From: Thinopyrum elongatum
Lineage: Eukaryota; Streptophyta; Magnoliopsida; Poales; Poaceae
NCBI GenBank assembly: GCA_011799875.1
Contig: CM022299.1
Span: forward strand, 36,972,755-37,036,754
DNA length: 64,000 nucleotides
Direction of reading: 5' to 3'
This document shows, piece by piece, positions 1 to 11,990 of this stretch. The notes beneath the pieces were generated by a model, which did no database searches, was not told the origin of the DNA, and worked only from the letters and a program-made list of their open reading frames with translations. The stretch's first letter is position 1, and each line of letters begins with the position of its first letter. The translations under genes were made by a program, and so were the position numbers.

Positions 1-1225
1 CCCTCTTCTACTCTGGGTGAAACTTACCATCTAAATACTGGTGCGGGCGACAGCTGAATCAAGGATTGAAGGAGCGATTGGCTGCCCTTCTCAAGTTGAA
101 GGGGGCAATCAGTCGTCTGTGCCGCATGAGGCCTAATAAGTCTTGGATTTCAAGATTGTGATAACAGTACAACCACATGCTATATGGGCACTGGCTTGGT
201 TAATTTGTTAGTTCACTCTTATTGTCGTCATCGTCGTACCGCAGATGGGATAGCTGCCTTGCGAGGAGTATCCTCGGCACAAAAGGGGGGCCCGGACTAT
301 GAACTGCGGTTACTTCCGTGTTGAAACCTAGTGGGCTTGGCACAGTAAGTTTGGTCTAATGAATGACCTTGTCACAATCTCCCTGCTGGTATACAAGATG
401 GTGTACTACGCTAGCGACGGCTAGTGGCAACAAGTCAGGATTGTGTCGTGTGGGTAAAGTGTACAACCTCTGCAGAGTGTAAAACTATTCGAATAGCCGT
501 GTCCATGGTCATGGATGACACATGAATCTTTCTTGACGTACAGGACCTATCTTGCTTATTCCCTCTTTGCCCCTATTCTTGGAACCTATGAAGGACGTGA
601 GTTGATCGAGGATCCTCACTTTGATGAAAGTTATTCTGGACATAAAACATGTTTTCATCTAAAACTGCTTTTATCCAACTGCTATATTTTTCAAACAAAA
701 TTAGCTTTTATGCAAATGAGCCATACAACCTTCCTTTGAAGCCACATGTAGCTATTAGGTCCTTCCCCGTGGGAGGCATGCTGAGTACGTAATGTACTCA
801 TGGCAATAATTTTGTTGACAACAGAGATCCATGAAGATGAAGGTGATGAATGATGACTATGATTACTGTGGCGATCCGTAGGAGTGAGGTCACGTGGACT
901 ACATCGACTGCCTGTGGCTGAGATGGAGTCGCTACGCATTGTACTTTCCGCTGTTTTCTGATTGTAATAAATGTCATGAGACATTTCACTAGGTATGTCT
1001 GTGACAAATATACTTATAATGCTTTTACGTATTCTGCAATGATACCATTTCGCTGTGTTGTCAACAATGATCCTGGGGTTGACAAATATACACAGGAGGG
1101 TCTGGAAGTAAATTCCGGGTTCTCACAGAAATCATCGCCATCGTCATCACCAACAACTCTCCCATATTTGGGAGGGCAATCTCCATCAACATCTTCAACA
1201 GCACCATCTCCTCTCAAACCCTAGT
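1..1225. repeat. Retrotransposon-derived sequence, no gene
   Basis: No open frame here looks like a real gene; all are short and unrelated to known domains. The texture (mixed composition, runs such as the one around 430-520, and continuity with LTR sequence at 1226-2137) is that of long-LTR gypsy sequence common in cereal genomes. The assignment rests on recognising its general character, not on seeing both ends or a coding domain. The family is not named. Confidence 0.4.
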
Positions 1226-2137
1226 TCATCTCTTGTGTTCAATCTTTGTACTGGAACCTTAGATTGGAACTTGTGGGTGACTAGTAGTGTTGATTACATC
1301 TTGTAGTTGATTACTATATGGTTTATTTGGTGGAAGATTATATGTTCAGATCCATTATGCTATTTAATACCCCTCTGATCTTGAGCATGATTATTATTTG
1401 TGAGTAGTTACTTTTGTTCTTGAGGTCACGGAAGAAGTCATGTTGCAAGTAATCATGTGAACTTGATATGTGTTCGATATTTTGCTGATATGTATGTTGT
1501 GATTCCCTTAGTGGTGTCATGTTAACGTCGACTACATGGCACTTCACCATATTTAGGCCTAAGGGAATGCATTGTGGAGTAGTTATTGGATGATGGGTTG
1601 CTAGAGTGACAGAAGCTTAAACCCTAGTTTATGCGCTACTTCGTAAGGGACCGATTTGGATCCAAAAGTTTAATGCTATTGTTAGATTTTATCTTAATAA
1701 TTTTCTCGTAGTTGCGGATGCTTGCGAGGGGGTTAATCATCAGTAGGAGGTTTGTTCAAGTAAGAACAACACCTAAGCACCGGTCCACCCACATATCAAA
1801 TTATCAAAGTAGCCAACAAGAATCAAACCAACATGAGGAAAGTGACTAGATGAAATTCCCGTGTACCCTCAAGAACGCTTTGCTTACCATAAGAGACCGT
1901 TTTGGCCTGTCCTTTGCCACAAAAGGATTGGGCTACCTTGCTGCACTTTATTTACCGTTACCGTTACTTGCTCATTACAAATTATCTTGCTATCAAACTA
2001 CCTGTTACTGACAATTTCAGTGCTTGCAGAAAATACCTTGCTGAGAACCACTTGTCATTTCCTTCCGCTCCTCGTTGGGTTTAACACTCTTACTTATCGA
2101 AGGACTATGATTGATCCCCTATACTTGTGGGTCATCA
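1226..2137 (+). repeat. LTR fragment ending GTGGGTCATCA
   Basis: This AT-leaning, non-coding stretch ends at 2127-2137 in GTGGGTCATCA, a typical CA-terminated LTR end. Its last 60 or so bases form the reverse complement of the beginning of the next LTR at 2198, so two LTRs with related termini face away from each other across a 60-bp spacer. The left boundary is not visible. It could be a solo LTR or the end of a longer element that begins before the window. Confidence 0.5.
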
Positions 2138-2262
2138 CACACACGAGAATATTCACCCCACGGTATTGCTCTCTAACAACAACGCTAGAAAAAGGTCTAG
2201 ATAACCCACAAGTATAGGGGATCAATTGTAGCTTTTTCGATAAATAAGAGTGTCGAACCTAA
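2071..2262. repeat. Inverted repeat of LTR termini
   Basis: The segment 2071-2137 (ending ATCCCCTATACTTGTGGGT and a few more bases) is matched in reverse complement by 2198-2262 (ACCCACAAGTATAGGGGAT near its start). The arms are imperfect and separated by about 60 bp. The simplest reading is two LTRs of related families inserted in opposite orientations. Confidence 0.7.
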
Positions 2263-3566
2263 TGAGGAGCTAAAGGTAGAATTTATATTCTCTTCAAATT
2301 ATAGCAACCACCGATACAACTCTACGCACACCAATGTTCGCTTTACCTAGAACAAGACTAAAATTACTTTGCGAGAATAAAACTATAAGTACTCTGTGAG
2401 AATAAAACTAGAAATAGTTTGCGGGAATAATAAAATTTAATTGGTTGAGTAAATAGCTTTTTTAGAACAATGAGAAAGATTGTCCCTAGGCAATTGATAT
2501 CTAAATCGGTAATCATTATTGCAATTTTATATGAGGGAGAGGCATAAGCTAACATACTTTCCTTGCTTGGATCACATGCACTTATGATTGGAACTCTAGC
2601 AAGCATCCGCAACTACTAAAGATCATTAAGGTAAAACCCAACCATAGCATTAAGTGTAAAGTCCTCTTTAATCCCATACGCAACAACCCACTTACCTGAT
2701 TTTGTGTTTCTGTCGCTCACGCAACTCAGTCAGTAAGCAAATCATGAACATATTGCAACACCCTACAGTGGGAGTCCCACATGTGTGCGCGGCACAGAGG
2801 GAACCATAGGACAATACCAAAATAAAACATGCAACTCAAACCAATCACGATCACCAGTCAACCCATAAAACAAAATGAATCTACTCAAACATCATAGGAT
2901 TGCAACACATCATTGGATAATAATATGTGGCGTAAAGCACCATGTTTAAGTAGAGATTACAGTGGGAAAAGAGAGGTTGCACCGCTGCATAGAGGGGGAG
3001 AAAGTTATGTTGACGGTGGCGAAGTTGTTGATGTAGATCACCGTCATGATGGTTCCCTCGACAGCGCTCCGGCGCCACAGAGAGAGAGGGCGAGAGAGCC
3101 CCCTCCTTCTTCTTGCTTGGCCTTCCCCCTAGATGGGAGAAGGATTTCATCCTCTGGTCCTTGGTCTCCCCGGCCCCCAAGGGGCGGGAGCCCCTCTAGA
3201 TAGGATCTCTCTCTGTTTTCTTCTCTGTTTTGCGCTCCCGTTTTCTAGTTGAACATCGTTTCTTAAATATCCGGAGATCCGTAACTCCAATCAGGCTGAA
3301 ATTTTAAAATGATTTTTTTCCGAATATAAGCTTACTTGAGCCCGAAGGACAGCTCCAACCGACCTCTGAGGGAGCCACAAGCTCACCAGGTGCGCACTAG
3401 GGGCCGCCCCTGGGCTTGTGAAGCATATGGCCCCCCTGGCATTGATTCTTGCGCCCGAAATCATATTCCCTAAAAAATCTCTGAATTTTTTATTGCGTTT
3501 GGACTTTTTTGATATGGATTTTCTGTGAAATACAAAAAACATGCAAAAAAATAGGAACTGGCACTA
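2198..3566. repeat. Older host LTR, left part
   Basis: This starts with a degenerate LTR terminus (TAGATAACCCACAAGTATAG) and runs uninterrupted to the insertion site of the nested element at 3567. The sequence resumes at 10921: the left flank ends GGAACTGGCACTA and the right flank begins CACTGGGCACTAG, giving a 5-bp duplication with one mismatch (CACTA/CACTG). There is no coding sequence. The GC-rich part at 3060-3230 and 3340-3440 is typical of the middle of cereal LTRs. Confidence 0.55.
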
Positions 3567-5247
3567 TGATGTCTACTACGCAACTTATTCTTGTAGACTC
3601 GTGTTGGGCCTCCAAGCGCAGAGTTTGTAGGGCTGTAGCAATTTTCCCTCAAGTGGATGACCTAAGGTTTATCAATTCGTGGGAGGCATAGAATGAAGAT
3701 GGTCTCTCTCAAACAACCCTGCAATCAAATACAAGGAATCCCTTGTGTCCCCAACACACCAAAGACAATGGTAAATTGTATAGGTGCACTAATTCAGCGA
3801 AGAGATGGTGATACAAGTGTATTATGGATAGTAGATATAGGTTTTTGTAATCTAAAATATAAAAACAGCAAGGTAGCAAGTGATAAAACAGAGCACAAAT
3901 GGTATTCCAATAATTAGAAACAAGGTCTAGGGTTCATACTTTCACTAGTGCAATCTCTCAACGGTGCTAACATAATTGAATCATATAACAATCCCTCAAC
4001 GTGCGACAAAGAATCACTCTAAAGTTCTTATCTAGCGGAGAACATAAGATGTAATTATTGTAGGGTACGAATCCACCTCAAAGTTATCCTTTCCGATCAA
4101 TCTATTGAGCTATTCCTATAAGTGTCACAAACAGCCCTAGAGTTCGTACTAAAATAACACCATATGATACACATGAACCAACTCTAATGTCACCTAGATA
4201 CTCAAATGTCACCACAAGTATCCATGAGTTGATTATACGAGATGCATCAAACAACTTCAGATTCATAATATTCAATCCAACATAAAGAACTTCAAAGAGT
4301 GCCCCAAGATTTCTACCGGGGAAAGTAGGATGAAAACGTGCATTAACCCCTATGCATTGATTACCGCAATGTCACCTCGGGAATCCGCAAGTTGAGTACC
4401 AAAACATACATCAAGTGAATCAATAGAACACCCCATTGTCACCATGGGTATCCACATGCAAGACATACATCAAGTGTTCTCACTTCCAAAAAGTATTCAA
4501 TCTGATAATAGTGAACCTCAAAGGTAAAAACTCAATTCATCACAACAAGATAGATAGGAAAAAACACGATATGATTCAACTATATTAACAAAGCTCGCGA
4601 TACATCAAGATCGTGCCAAATCAAGAACACGAGAGAGAGAGAGAGAGAGAGAGATCAAACACATAGCTACTTGTACATACCCCTAGCCTCGAGGGTGAAC
4701 TACTCCCTCCTCTTCATGGTGGCCACCGAGAAGATGAAGATGACCTTTGGTGATGATTTACCCCTCCGGCAGGGTGCCGGAACAGGGCTCCAGATGATAT
4801 TTCAAAGGTACAGAGGTTTGCGGCAGAGGAGTCAAAGTTCTAGGGTTATTTCTGGTGGTTTTGATATTTATAAGAATTTTTTGAGTTGGAGTCACACGAA
4901 GATGGGCCACAGGGGGCCCACAAGGTACCAGGCGCAGCCACCCACTGGCGCGCACTGGTGCCTCGTGGGGCCCATGTGGGTCTTCTGGTACTCCCCCGAA
5001 GCTTCCTGGTTCTCTTTTGTTCCAAAAAGTCATCAAAAAGTTTCACTGCATTTGGACTTCATTTCATATGGATTTTCTGGAAAACCAAAAACAGGCAGAA
5101 AAAACAACTGGCACTGGGCACTAGGTCAATATGTTAGTCCATGAAAATCATATAAAAGTTATGTAAAAAGTGCACCAAAACCATATAAATTTATTGTAAA
5201 CATGGCTTGAATACTTCATAAATTATAGATACGCTGGAGACGTATCA
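3567..5247 (-). repeat. 3' LTR of nested element
   Basis: It begins TGATGTCTACTACG and ends ACGTATCA on the plus strand, and matches 9290-10920 and 16064-17719 along its length. It contains a GA microsatellite at 4631-4654 (24 nt). It is the 3' LTR because the purine tract is immediately beside its right edge, while the primer site is beside the other LTR. Confidence 0.8.
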
Positions 5248-8200
5248 GCATCCCCAAGCTTAATTCCTGCTCGTTCTCGAGTAGGTAAATGATAAAATAA
5301 ACAATTTATGAAGTGTGAATGCTAGCATAGTGCATAAGTTTGATCAATGATAATTTCAATCACTTTTCCTAGCATCATAACAACAACTCTTTCTCATAAA
5401 ACTCATCATGATAAAGTAGAAATCAATTCACATGTTATGGTTTAAACAATGCATTCTCTTGAAACTTAACAACCTATGTTATTAGTGACCAAACAATTGC
5501 AATTCAACTTATCTTCAACAAATTCTAAGTAAGAGCTCCACATACTCACTTATCATATAGTCTTCTATGATTGCTAGTACTCAAAGCATAGTTTTAGAAC
5601 AAATAGCATCCATCGAACACAGAGAAAGATAGGGGCTTAATGTTTCGCCTCCCAACTCATTTATCATAGAGATAATTGTCAACAATAATAATTCATGATC
5701 AAATATATCTGAATGGTCATATATGCCTGGATCTTTCCCCACCACATGATGCTTGCGAACTAGAGAATAATTGAGGTTGAAATGAGAAGGAATACTATTT
5801 ACTCTTGCATAAAAGTAAATACATAAAGTAAAAGATAGGCCCTTCGCAGAGGGAAGCAGAGATTGTCATGCGCTTTTTATTTTTGGATGTGCAAGCCCTT
5901 AATGCAAAGGAACGTCACGTTATATTGCCCCTTGTGATAGCAACCTTTATTATGAAGTCCGTCACTTTTATTTTTTCACCATCAAAAGTTTGTACAACGC
6001 TTAGTTTCCCTTGCAATAAAAGATCATACATATTTTAGGAGCAATTTTTATTGCTTTTTGCACCGTTGAAAACTTACTTGAAGGATCTTATTCAATCCAT
6101 AGGTAGATATGGTGAACACTCATGGCAAGAAACTGGTTTAAGGGTTTTTGGATGCACAAGTAGTATCGCTACATAGTACGAGTTTTTGGCTAGCAAAAGT
6201 TCCTAAGCAAGCACCACATGTTGGACGATCCATAACAATATAACTTCCATGCAAATATACCCAAACATAACTCATTACGTTGTCTTCCTTGTCCAACTTC
6301 AGCTAATTTGCTCAAGTTTGAAAATAATTAATGTGTATTCACAATCATAAAAGATGTCCAAGATAATATATTTATATGTGAAAGTTCTCTTCCTTATACT
6401 AATCATTCATGAATTGCTTGTATGACCAATATTGTGATTGTCAAGCTTCAATAGATTTAACTTTCCAAACCCAATGTGAAACTAATACTAGGCATGACAC
6501 AAGCATAAGAAGCACATGTAATTTCAACTTCATGATATTCAATCATTCAACAATTTACTCATAGGATATAAGTGAAGCACAAGAGTAAATGACAAACTAC
6601 TCCAAAAAGATATAAGTGAAGATCAAATGAGTAGTTAAGTAAATAGGTAGCTATGTGAGGACTCTCTCTCATTTAAAAATTTCAGATCTAAGTATTTTAT
6701 TAAAACATCAAGCAAAACAAAAATAAAAAGACACACCAAGGATAGCACACATCGTGTGAAGAAGCAAAAACTTAGGCTCAACCAAGACTAACCGATAATT
6801 GTTGATGAAGAAAGGTGGGATGCCTTGGGCATCCCCAAGCTTGAGATCTTGTGTCTCCTTAATTCCTCTCATATCACGATTTCTCTAAAATCTTAAGAAC
6901 TTCATCCACACAAAACTCAACAAGAACTCATGAGATAAGTTAGTATAAATCAATGCAAAACCTTATCATTCTCTATGGTAACAAATCACTAAAATTATTA
7001 TTTAAAATTGCAAACTATCTGCCTCTGCATATTTAATACTCCTATCCTCAAATAAAATCATTAAACAAGCAAACATAACAGCAATCTGTCTAAACATGAC
7101 AGTCTGTACAAGATGAAGAAGGATCCATACTTATTTAACTCAAAAAATTCTGAAAATTTACCACATTGTATAAAATTCATCATATCTTATTGTGTCAAAA
7201 TTTCAACATGTTATCGCATTCTGACTTTTCTAGAGAATTCACGCAATAGAATGCAACTTTCTATTTTTAAACAACAACTCATATACTTGCAAACTAAGCA
7301 TGGTGAAGGCTATCCTTGACACTTTTATTGAAATAAAAGATACAAAAAATTATTCTAAATAACAGCAAGAAAATCTAAATAAAAGAAAATGACGCTCCAA
7401 GCAAAACACATATCATCTGACGAATAAAAATATAGTCCCAAGTGAGGCTACCGATAATGTTGAAGACGAAAAAGGGGATGCCTTCCCGGGCATCCCCAAG
7501 CTTAGTTGCTTGGATCTTCCTTGAATATTACCTTGGGGTGCCTTGTGCATCCCCAAGCTTAGGGTCTTGCTGCTCCTTATTCTCCTCATATTGATATCTC
7601 ACCCAAACTTGAAAACTTCAATCACACAAAACTTAACGAAACTTCGTGAGATGCGTTAGTATAGTAAAACAAATCATTCACTTGGATACTGTCTAGACAA
7701 CATTCATAATTGTTTCCACATAATGCCTATTGTACTCTATCATTTACACAATTTATATTGACCAATATAAGCCATAGAAACCATAAAACAAGCAAACTAT
7801 GCATTGAAAACAGAATCTGTCAAAAACAGAATAGTATGTAGTAATCTAAATAATGAATATACTTATAAATTCTGGAAATTTAGGACAACATGGGGAATTT
7901 GTATATCAATCATGTGTAAAAATTTCAGATCAAAATCAGGTTCCAGTAAATTATAGGATTTTCTGCACTGAATGCAAAACTTTCTGTTTTGCACAAAATC
8001 AAGTCAACTATCATCCACACTATCCCAAAAGCTTTACTTGGCACTTTATTGAAACAAAAGCTATAAAACATGATTACTACAGTAGCTTAATCATCTAAAC
8101 ACACAAAAACAGTAGGTATAAGTGTTGGGTTGTCTCACAACAAGTGCTTTTCTTTAATGCCTTTTTAGCTAGGCATGATGATTTCAATGGTGTCAGCATA

Positions 8201-8975
8201 ATAATAAAGAATTGAAACATAATGGGAGCATCTTGAAACATATTACTAGCACATTTAAACCTAACACACTTCCTATGCATAGGGATTTTGTGAGCAAACA
8301 ATTCATGGGAACAAGAATCATCTAGCATAGGAAGGCAAAACAAGCAATACTTCAAAACTTTCAACAATAGAGAGGAAACTTGATGTTGTTGATATATGTA
8401 AAAGCATATGTTCCTCTCTCATAATAATTTTCAGTAGCATCATGAATGAATTCAACAATATAACTATCACATAAAGCATTCTTTTCATGATCCACAAGCA
8501 TAGGATTTTTATTACTCTCCACATAAGCAAATTTCTTATCATCAATAGTGGTGGGAGCAAACTCAACAAAATAACTATCATGTGACACTTGATTGGCATA
8601 ATCCAAATGAAAATTAAAATCATGATGGCAAGTTTCATGGTTATCATTATTCTTTATAGCATACATGTCATCACAATAATTATCATAGATAGCAACTTTG
8701 TTGTCAAAATCAATTGAAACCTCTTCCAAGATAGTGGAATCATCTTTAAATAAAGTCATGACCTCTCCAAATCCACTTTCATAAGTATTACAATAAGATT
8801 CAACACCCTCCAAAATAGTGGGATCATTACTTTCTAGAGTTGACACTCTTCCAAACCCACTTTCATCAATATAATCATCATAAATAGGAGGCATGCTATC
8901 ATCATAATAAATTTTCTCAACAAAACTTGGGGGAGTTAAAACATCATCTTCATGAGACATAGCATCCCCAAGCTT
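5248..8975 (-). repeat. Recurrent polypurine-tract-like motif in internal region
   Basis: The 14-mer GCATCCCCAAGCTT (minus strand AAGCTTGGGGATGC) occurs at 5248-5261, 6829-6842, 7490-7503, 7547-7560 and 8962-8975. The first copy touches the LTR, exactly where the plus-strand primer of an LTR retrotransposon must lie. The other four are spread through the internal region, the last inside the reading frame at 8361-9164. The rest of 5262-8360 is AT-rich with no convincing gene. Confidence 0.75.
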
Positions 8976-9164
8976 ATGGCTTTGCTTATCATTAGCTTCA
9001 TGGATATTCAAAGAATTCATACTAGCAACATTGCAATCATGCTTAGATTTTATGCTAAACATTTTATTGAATTCTTCTTCTATCAATTGAGCAGAATTTT
9101 CCGATTCATCATTTTCAAAAAAGACATGATAAAGACGAAGAATATGAGGCAACCTCACTTCCAT
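8361..9164 (-). CDS. Retrotransposon-encoded acidic protein of unknown function
   Basis: This 267-residue frame starts about 100 bp inside the primer-binding site, the usual place for gag. No zinc knuckle, protease or polymerase motif is present. The protein is rich in Asp, Glu, Asn and Tyr. It carries an imperfect internal repeat in its middle, two copies of a pattern like ESGFGxVxTLxxxDxTILExV, at about residues 100-145. The start ATG is at 9162-9164 and the first residues are MEVRLPHILRLYHVFF. A near-identical copy lies at 15126-15938 in the downstream tandem duplicate, with an extra three residues. Conservation of the frame in both copies may only reflect their recent duplication. It may be a diverged gag-like packaging protein; that is inference from position only. 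Confidence 0.6.
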   Translation of the reverse strand: MEVRLPHILRLYHVFFENDESENSAQLIEEEFNKMFSIKSKHDCNVASMNSLNIHEANDKQSHKLGDAMSHEDDVLTPPSFVEKIYYDDSMPPIYDDYIDESGFGRVSTLESNDPTILEGVESYCNTYESGFGEVMTLFKDDSTILEEVSIDFDNKVAIYDNYCDDMYAIKNNDNHETCHHDFNFHLDYANQVSHDSYFVEFAPTTIDDKKFAYVESNKNPMLVDHEKNALCDSYIVEFIHDATENYYERGTYAFTYINNIKFPLYC

Positions 9165-9262
9165 TTTTTTGTAGTTTTCTTTTATAAACCAAACTAGTGA
9201 TAAAACAAGAAACTAAAAGATTTAATTGCAAGATCTAAAGATATACCTTCAAGCACTCACCT

Positions 9263-9279
9263 GCCCGGCAACGGCGCCA
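9263..9279 (-). other. Primer-binding site, tRNA-Asp type
   Basis: On the minus strand the sequence is TGGCGCCGTTGCCGGGC, ten bases inside the LTR edge at 9290. This matches the complement of the 3' end of plant tRNA-Asp (CCCCGGCAACGGCGCCA) except at the last base, a known primer for many plant gypsy elements. It fixes the direction of the element as minus. Confidence 0.85.
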
Positions 9280-9289
9280 GAAAAGAGCT

Positions 9290-10333
9290 TGATGTCTACT
9301 ACACAATTTATTCTTGTAGACTCGCGTTGGGCCTTCAAGCGTAGAGTTTTGTAGGACAGTAGCAATTTTCCCTCAAGTGGATGACTTAAGGTTTATCAAT
9401 CCATGGGAGGCGTAGGATGAAGATGGTCTCTCCCAAACAACCCTGCAATCAAATACAAGAAATCTCTTGTGTCCCCAACACACCAAATACAATGGTAAAT
9501 TGTATAGGTGCACCAGTTCAGCAAAGAGATGGTGATACAAGTGTAGTATGGATAGTAGATATAGGTTTTTAAATTTTCAAATATTAAAACAGCAAGGTAA
9601 CAAGTGACAAAACGGAGCACGAACGGTATTGCAATACTTAGAAACAAGGCCTAGGGTTCATACTTTCACTAGTGCAATCTCTCAACGGTGCTAACATAAT
9701 TGAATCATAAAATAATCCATCAACGTGTGACAAAGAATCACTCCAAAGTACTTATCTAGCGGAGAACATAAGATGAAATTGTTGTAGGGTACGAAACCAC
9801 CTCAAAGTTATCCTTTCCGATCAATCTATTGAGCTATTCCTATAAGTGTCACAAACAGCCCTAGAGTTCGTACTAAAATAACACCATATGATACACATGA
9901 ACCAACTCTAATGTCACCACAAGTATCCGTGAGTTGATTATACGATATGTATCAAACAACTTTAGATTCATAATATTCAATCCAACACAAAGAACTTCAA
10001 AGAGTGCCCCAAGATTTCTATCGGAGAGAGTAGGATGAAAACGTGCATCAACCCCTATGCATATATTACCCCAATGTCACCTCGGGAATCTGCGAGTTGA
10101 GTACCAAAACGTACATCAAGTGAATCAATAGAACACCCCATTGTCACCACGGGCATCCACATGCAAGACATACATCAAGTGTTCTTAAATCCAAAAAGTA
10201 TTCAATCCGATAATAGTGAAACCTCAAAGGTAAAAACTTAATTCATCAAAACAAGATAGAGAGGGAAAAATACCATATGATCCAACTATATTAACAAAGC
10301 TCGCGGTACATCAAGATCGTGCGAAATCAAGAA

Positions 10334-10368
<35 letters not shown>

Positions 10369-10920
10369 AAACACATAGCTACTTGTACATACCCCTAGCC
10401 TCGAGGATGAACTACTCTCTCCTCTTCATGGTGGCCGCCGAGATGATGAAGATGGCCTCCTATGATGATTTCCCCCTACGGCGGGGTGCCGAAACAGGGC
10501 TCCAGATGGTATTTCGGAGGTACAAAGGCTTGCGGCGGTGGAGTCGAAGTTCTAGGATTATTTCTGGGGGTTTTGGTATTTATAAGAATTTTAAGAGTTG
10601 GAATCATGCGAAGATGGGCCATAGGGGGCCCACGAGGTACCACCTGTGGGTCTTCTGGTACTCCCCTGAAGCTTCCTGGTTCTCCTTTGTTGCAAAAAAA
10701 ATCGTCAAAATGTTTCGCTGCATTTGGACTTCATTTGATATGGATTTTCTAGAAAACCAAAAACAAGAAGAAAACATCAATTGACACTGGGCACTAGGTC
10801 AATATGTTAGCCCATGAAAATCATATAAAAGTTATTTAAAAAGTGCATCAAAACCATATAAAATTATTGGAAATATGGTATGAATACTTCATAAATTATA
10901 GATACGTTGGAGAAGTATCA
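9290..10920 (-). repeat. 5' LTR of nested element
   Basis: It begins TGATGTCTACTACAC and ends AGAAGTATCA on the plus strand. It lacks about 19 bp (TAGATACTCAAATGTCACC region near 9916) that the copies at 3567 and 16064 retain. The GA microsatellite is at 10337-10366 (30 nt). Confidence 0.8.
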
Positions 10921-11042
10921 CACTGGGCACTAGATTAATATGTTAGTCCCAAAAATAATATAAATTATTGCCAAAAGTATGTGGAAGTAGTACAATAATG
11001 GCATCAAACAATAAAAAATTATAGATACGTCGGAGACGTACC
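10921..11042. repeat. Older host LTR, right part
   Basis: This continues the LTR interrupted at 3566 and ends in a degenerate terminus (GGAGACGTACCA). The same piece recurs at 17720-17842 in the second duplicate. Confidence 0.55.
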
Positions 11043-11681
11043 AGCATCCTTCTTCTTCCTCCACCCTAATCATCATCTTGAGCCTTCATCCCTCCACTTA
11101 AACTTCACCAAACTTAGAGGATTGAAAGAGAATCACTTGTTCTACACTCCAATAAAACCAAGTTGTGATCCACACACTTGTTCATCAGCAAACTTGTTTT
11201 TGTTGGAGATTTGGGACTATTATGAGGTAGGAACCAAAGCCAGGAATCTGTCTTGTGTGTGTTGTGCTATGAGAAGTTTGTAAAGGTCCGGTGATCGCCT
11301 TCAAGACCAACCACGAGTGATTCGAGACTCGTCCGATGGGGTGACTCAAAGGGAGACTAGGTTGAGCCATTTGGTAGCATCCGCACCTCTCCAACGGAGG
11401 TTAGCACTCCCCCAGGAGTGTGAACTTCGGGATACATCCGCGTCTCTGACATTGTATGGATAATCCGTTTCAACACCTTTACTTGTGTTTGCTTGCTAGC
11501 TAGCTTGTTGCTCTTGCTTACCTAGTGGATTAGCTTGCTTGGCTACAGATTGTTCTCAGCACAAAATGCATATCTGGAGAACTTATTGTATCCGTAGATC
11601 CCCTAAAACTAAAAGTTACGCAAAAAATTTGTAGTCTCTTATTCACCCCCCCCCCCCAACTCGACCGCTTCAATCCTTTCA
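11043..11681 (+). repeat. LTR-like fragment ending ATCCTTTCA with poly-C tract
   Basis: Non-coding sequence ending in a C-run of 12 and then CAATCCTTTCA. In cereals this style of ending (TTATTCACCCCCC followed by a CTTTCA end) is typical of an LTR end. It is duplicated at 17843-18485, where the C-run is 17. The left boundary is uncertain. Confidence 0.45.
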
Positions 11682-11990
11682 GATAATATTATGGAACTAG
11701 CTGAATCCAAAAGGTTCAAAGTGAACATGTGGCAATGGCACCCTGTAATTTGATAGTTTCCTCCCGAAAGTACCATGGTGTGCTCTTTAGATAAGTTCAT
11801 CAACCAAGTTTCAGGCTAAATTTCACTTGGGTGAACTTGCTTACCAAACTCGTCAGTGTGCAAACACAAGCTTTTGTTAGCTTCTTGAGAACATGGAGGA
11901 AACTTTGAGCTGCACATTTGGGCAAGGGGCACACTTATGCCCACATTTGAAACACAAGCCTTTTGCCCTTCTCATAGCTATCACATATTT
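11682..11990 (-). pseudogene. Ty3/gypsy gag-protease relic, copy 1
   Basis: This is the duplicate of 18486-18790. On the minus strand it encodes remains of a CCHC zinc knuckle (around 11910-11950) followed by a protease-like segment. Copy 1 has lost two bases near 11920 (TTTGGGCAAGG against TTTGTGGCAAGG in copy 2), which breaks the knuckle frame. It is not expected to make protein. Confidence 0.55.

Larger units (their letters stand above)
3567..10920 (-). mobile_element. Nested LTR retrotransposon, likely non-autonomous
   Basis: Two similar LTRs (3567-5247, 1681 bp; 9290-10920, 1631 bp) flank about 4.04 kb of internal sequence. Each LTR reads TGATGTCTACTAC at one end and GTATCA at the other. 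The primer-binding site (9263-9279) lies next to the right LTR and reads on the minus strand, so the element is transcribed right to left. The purine tract AAGCTTGGGGATGC touches the left LTR. The internal region has one clear reading frame (8361-9164, minus) and no reverse transcriptase, integrase or RNase H, so the element probably depends on enzymes from a relative. The region 5262-8360 is AT-rich and non-coding. A near target-site duplication (3562-3566 CACTA, 10921-10925 CACTG) flanks it. Confidence 0.8.

Noticed and set aside
5248..8360. Search for reverse transcriptase or integrase in the nested element
   Set aside because: None found on either strand by eye; frames are short and AT-driven, hence the non-autonomous call.
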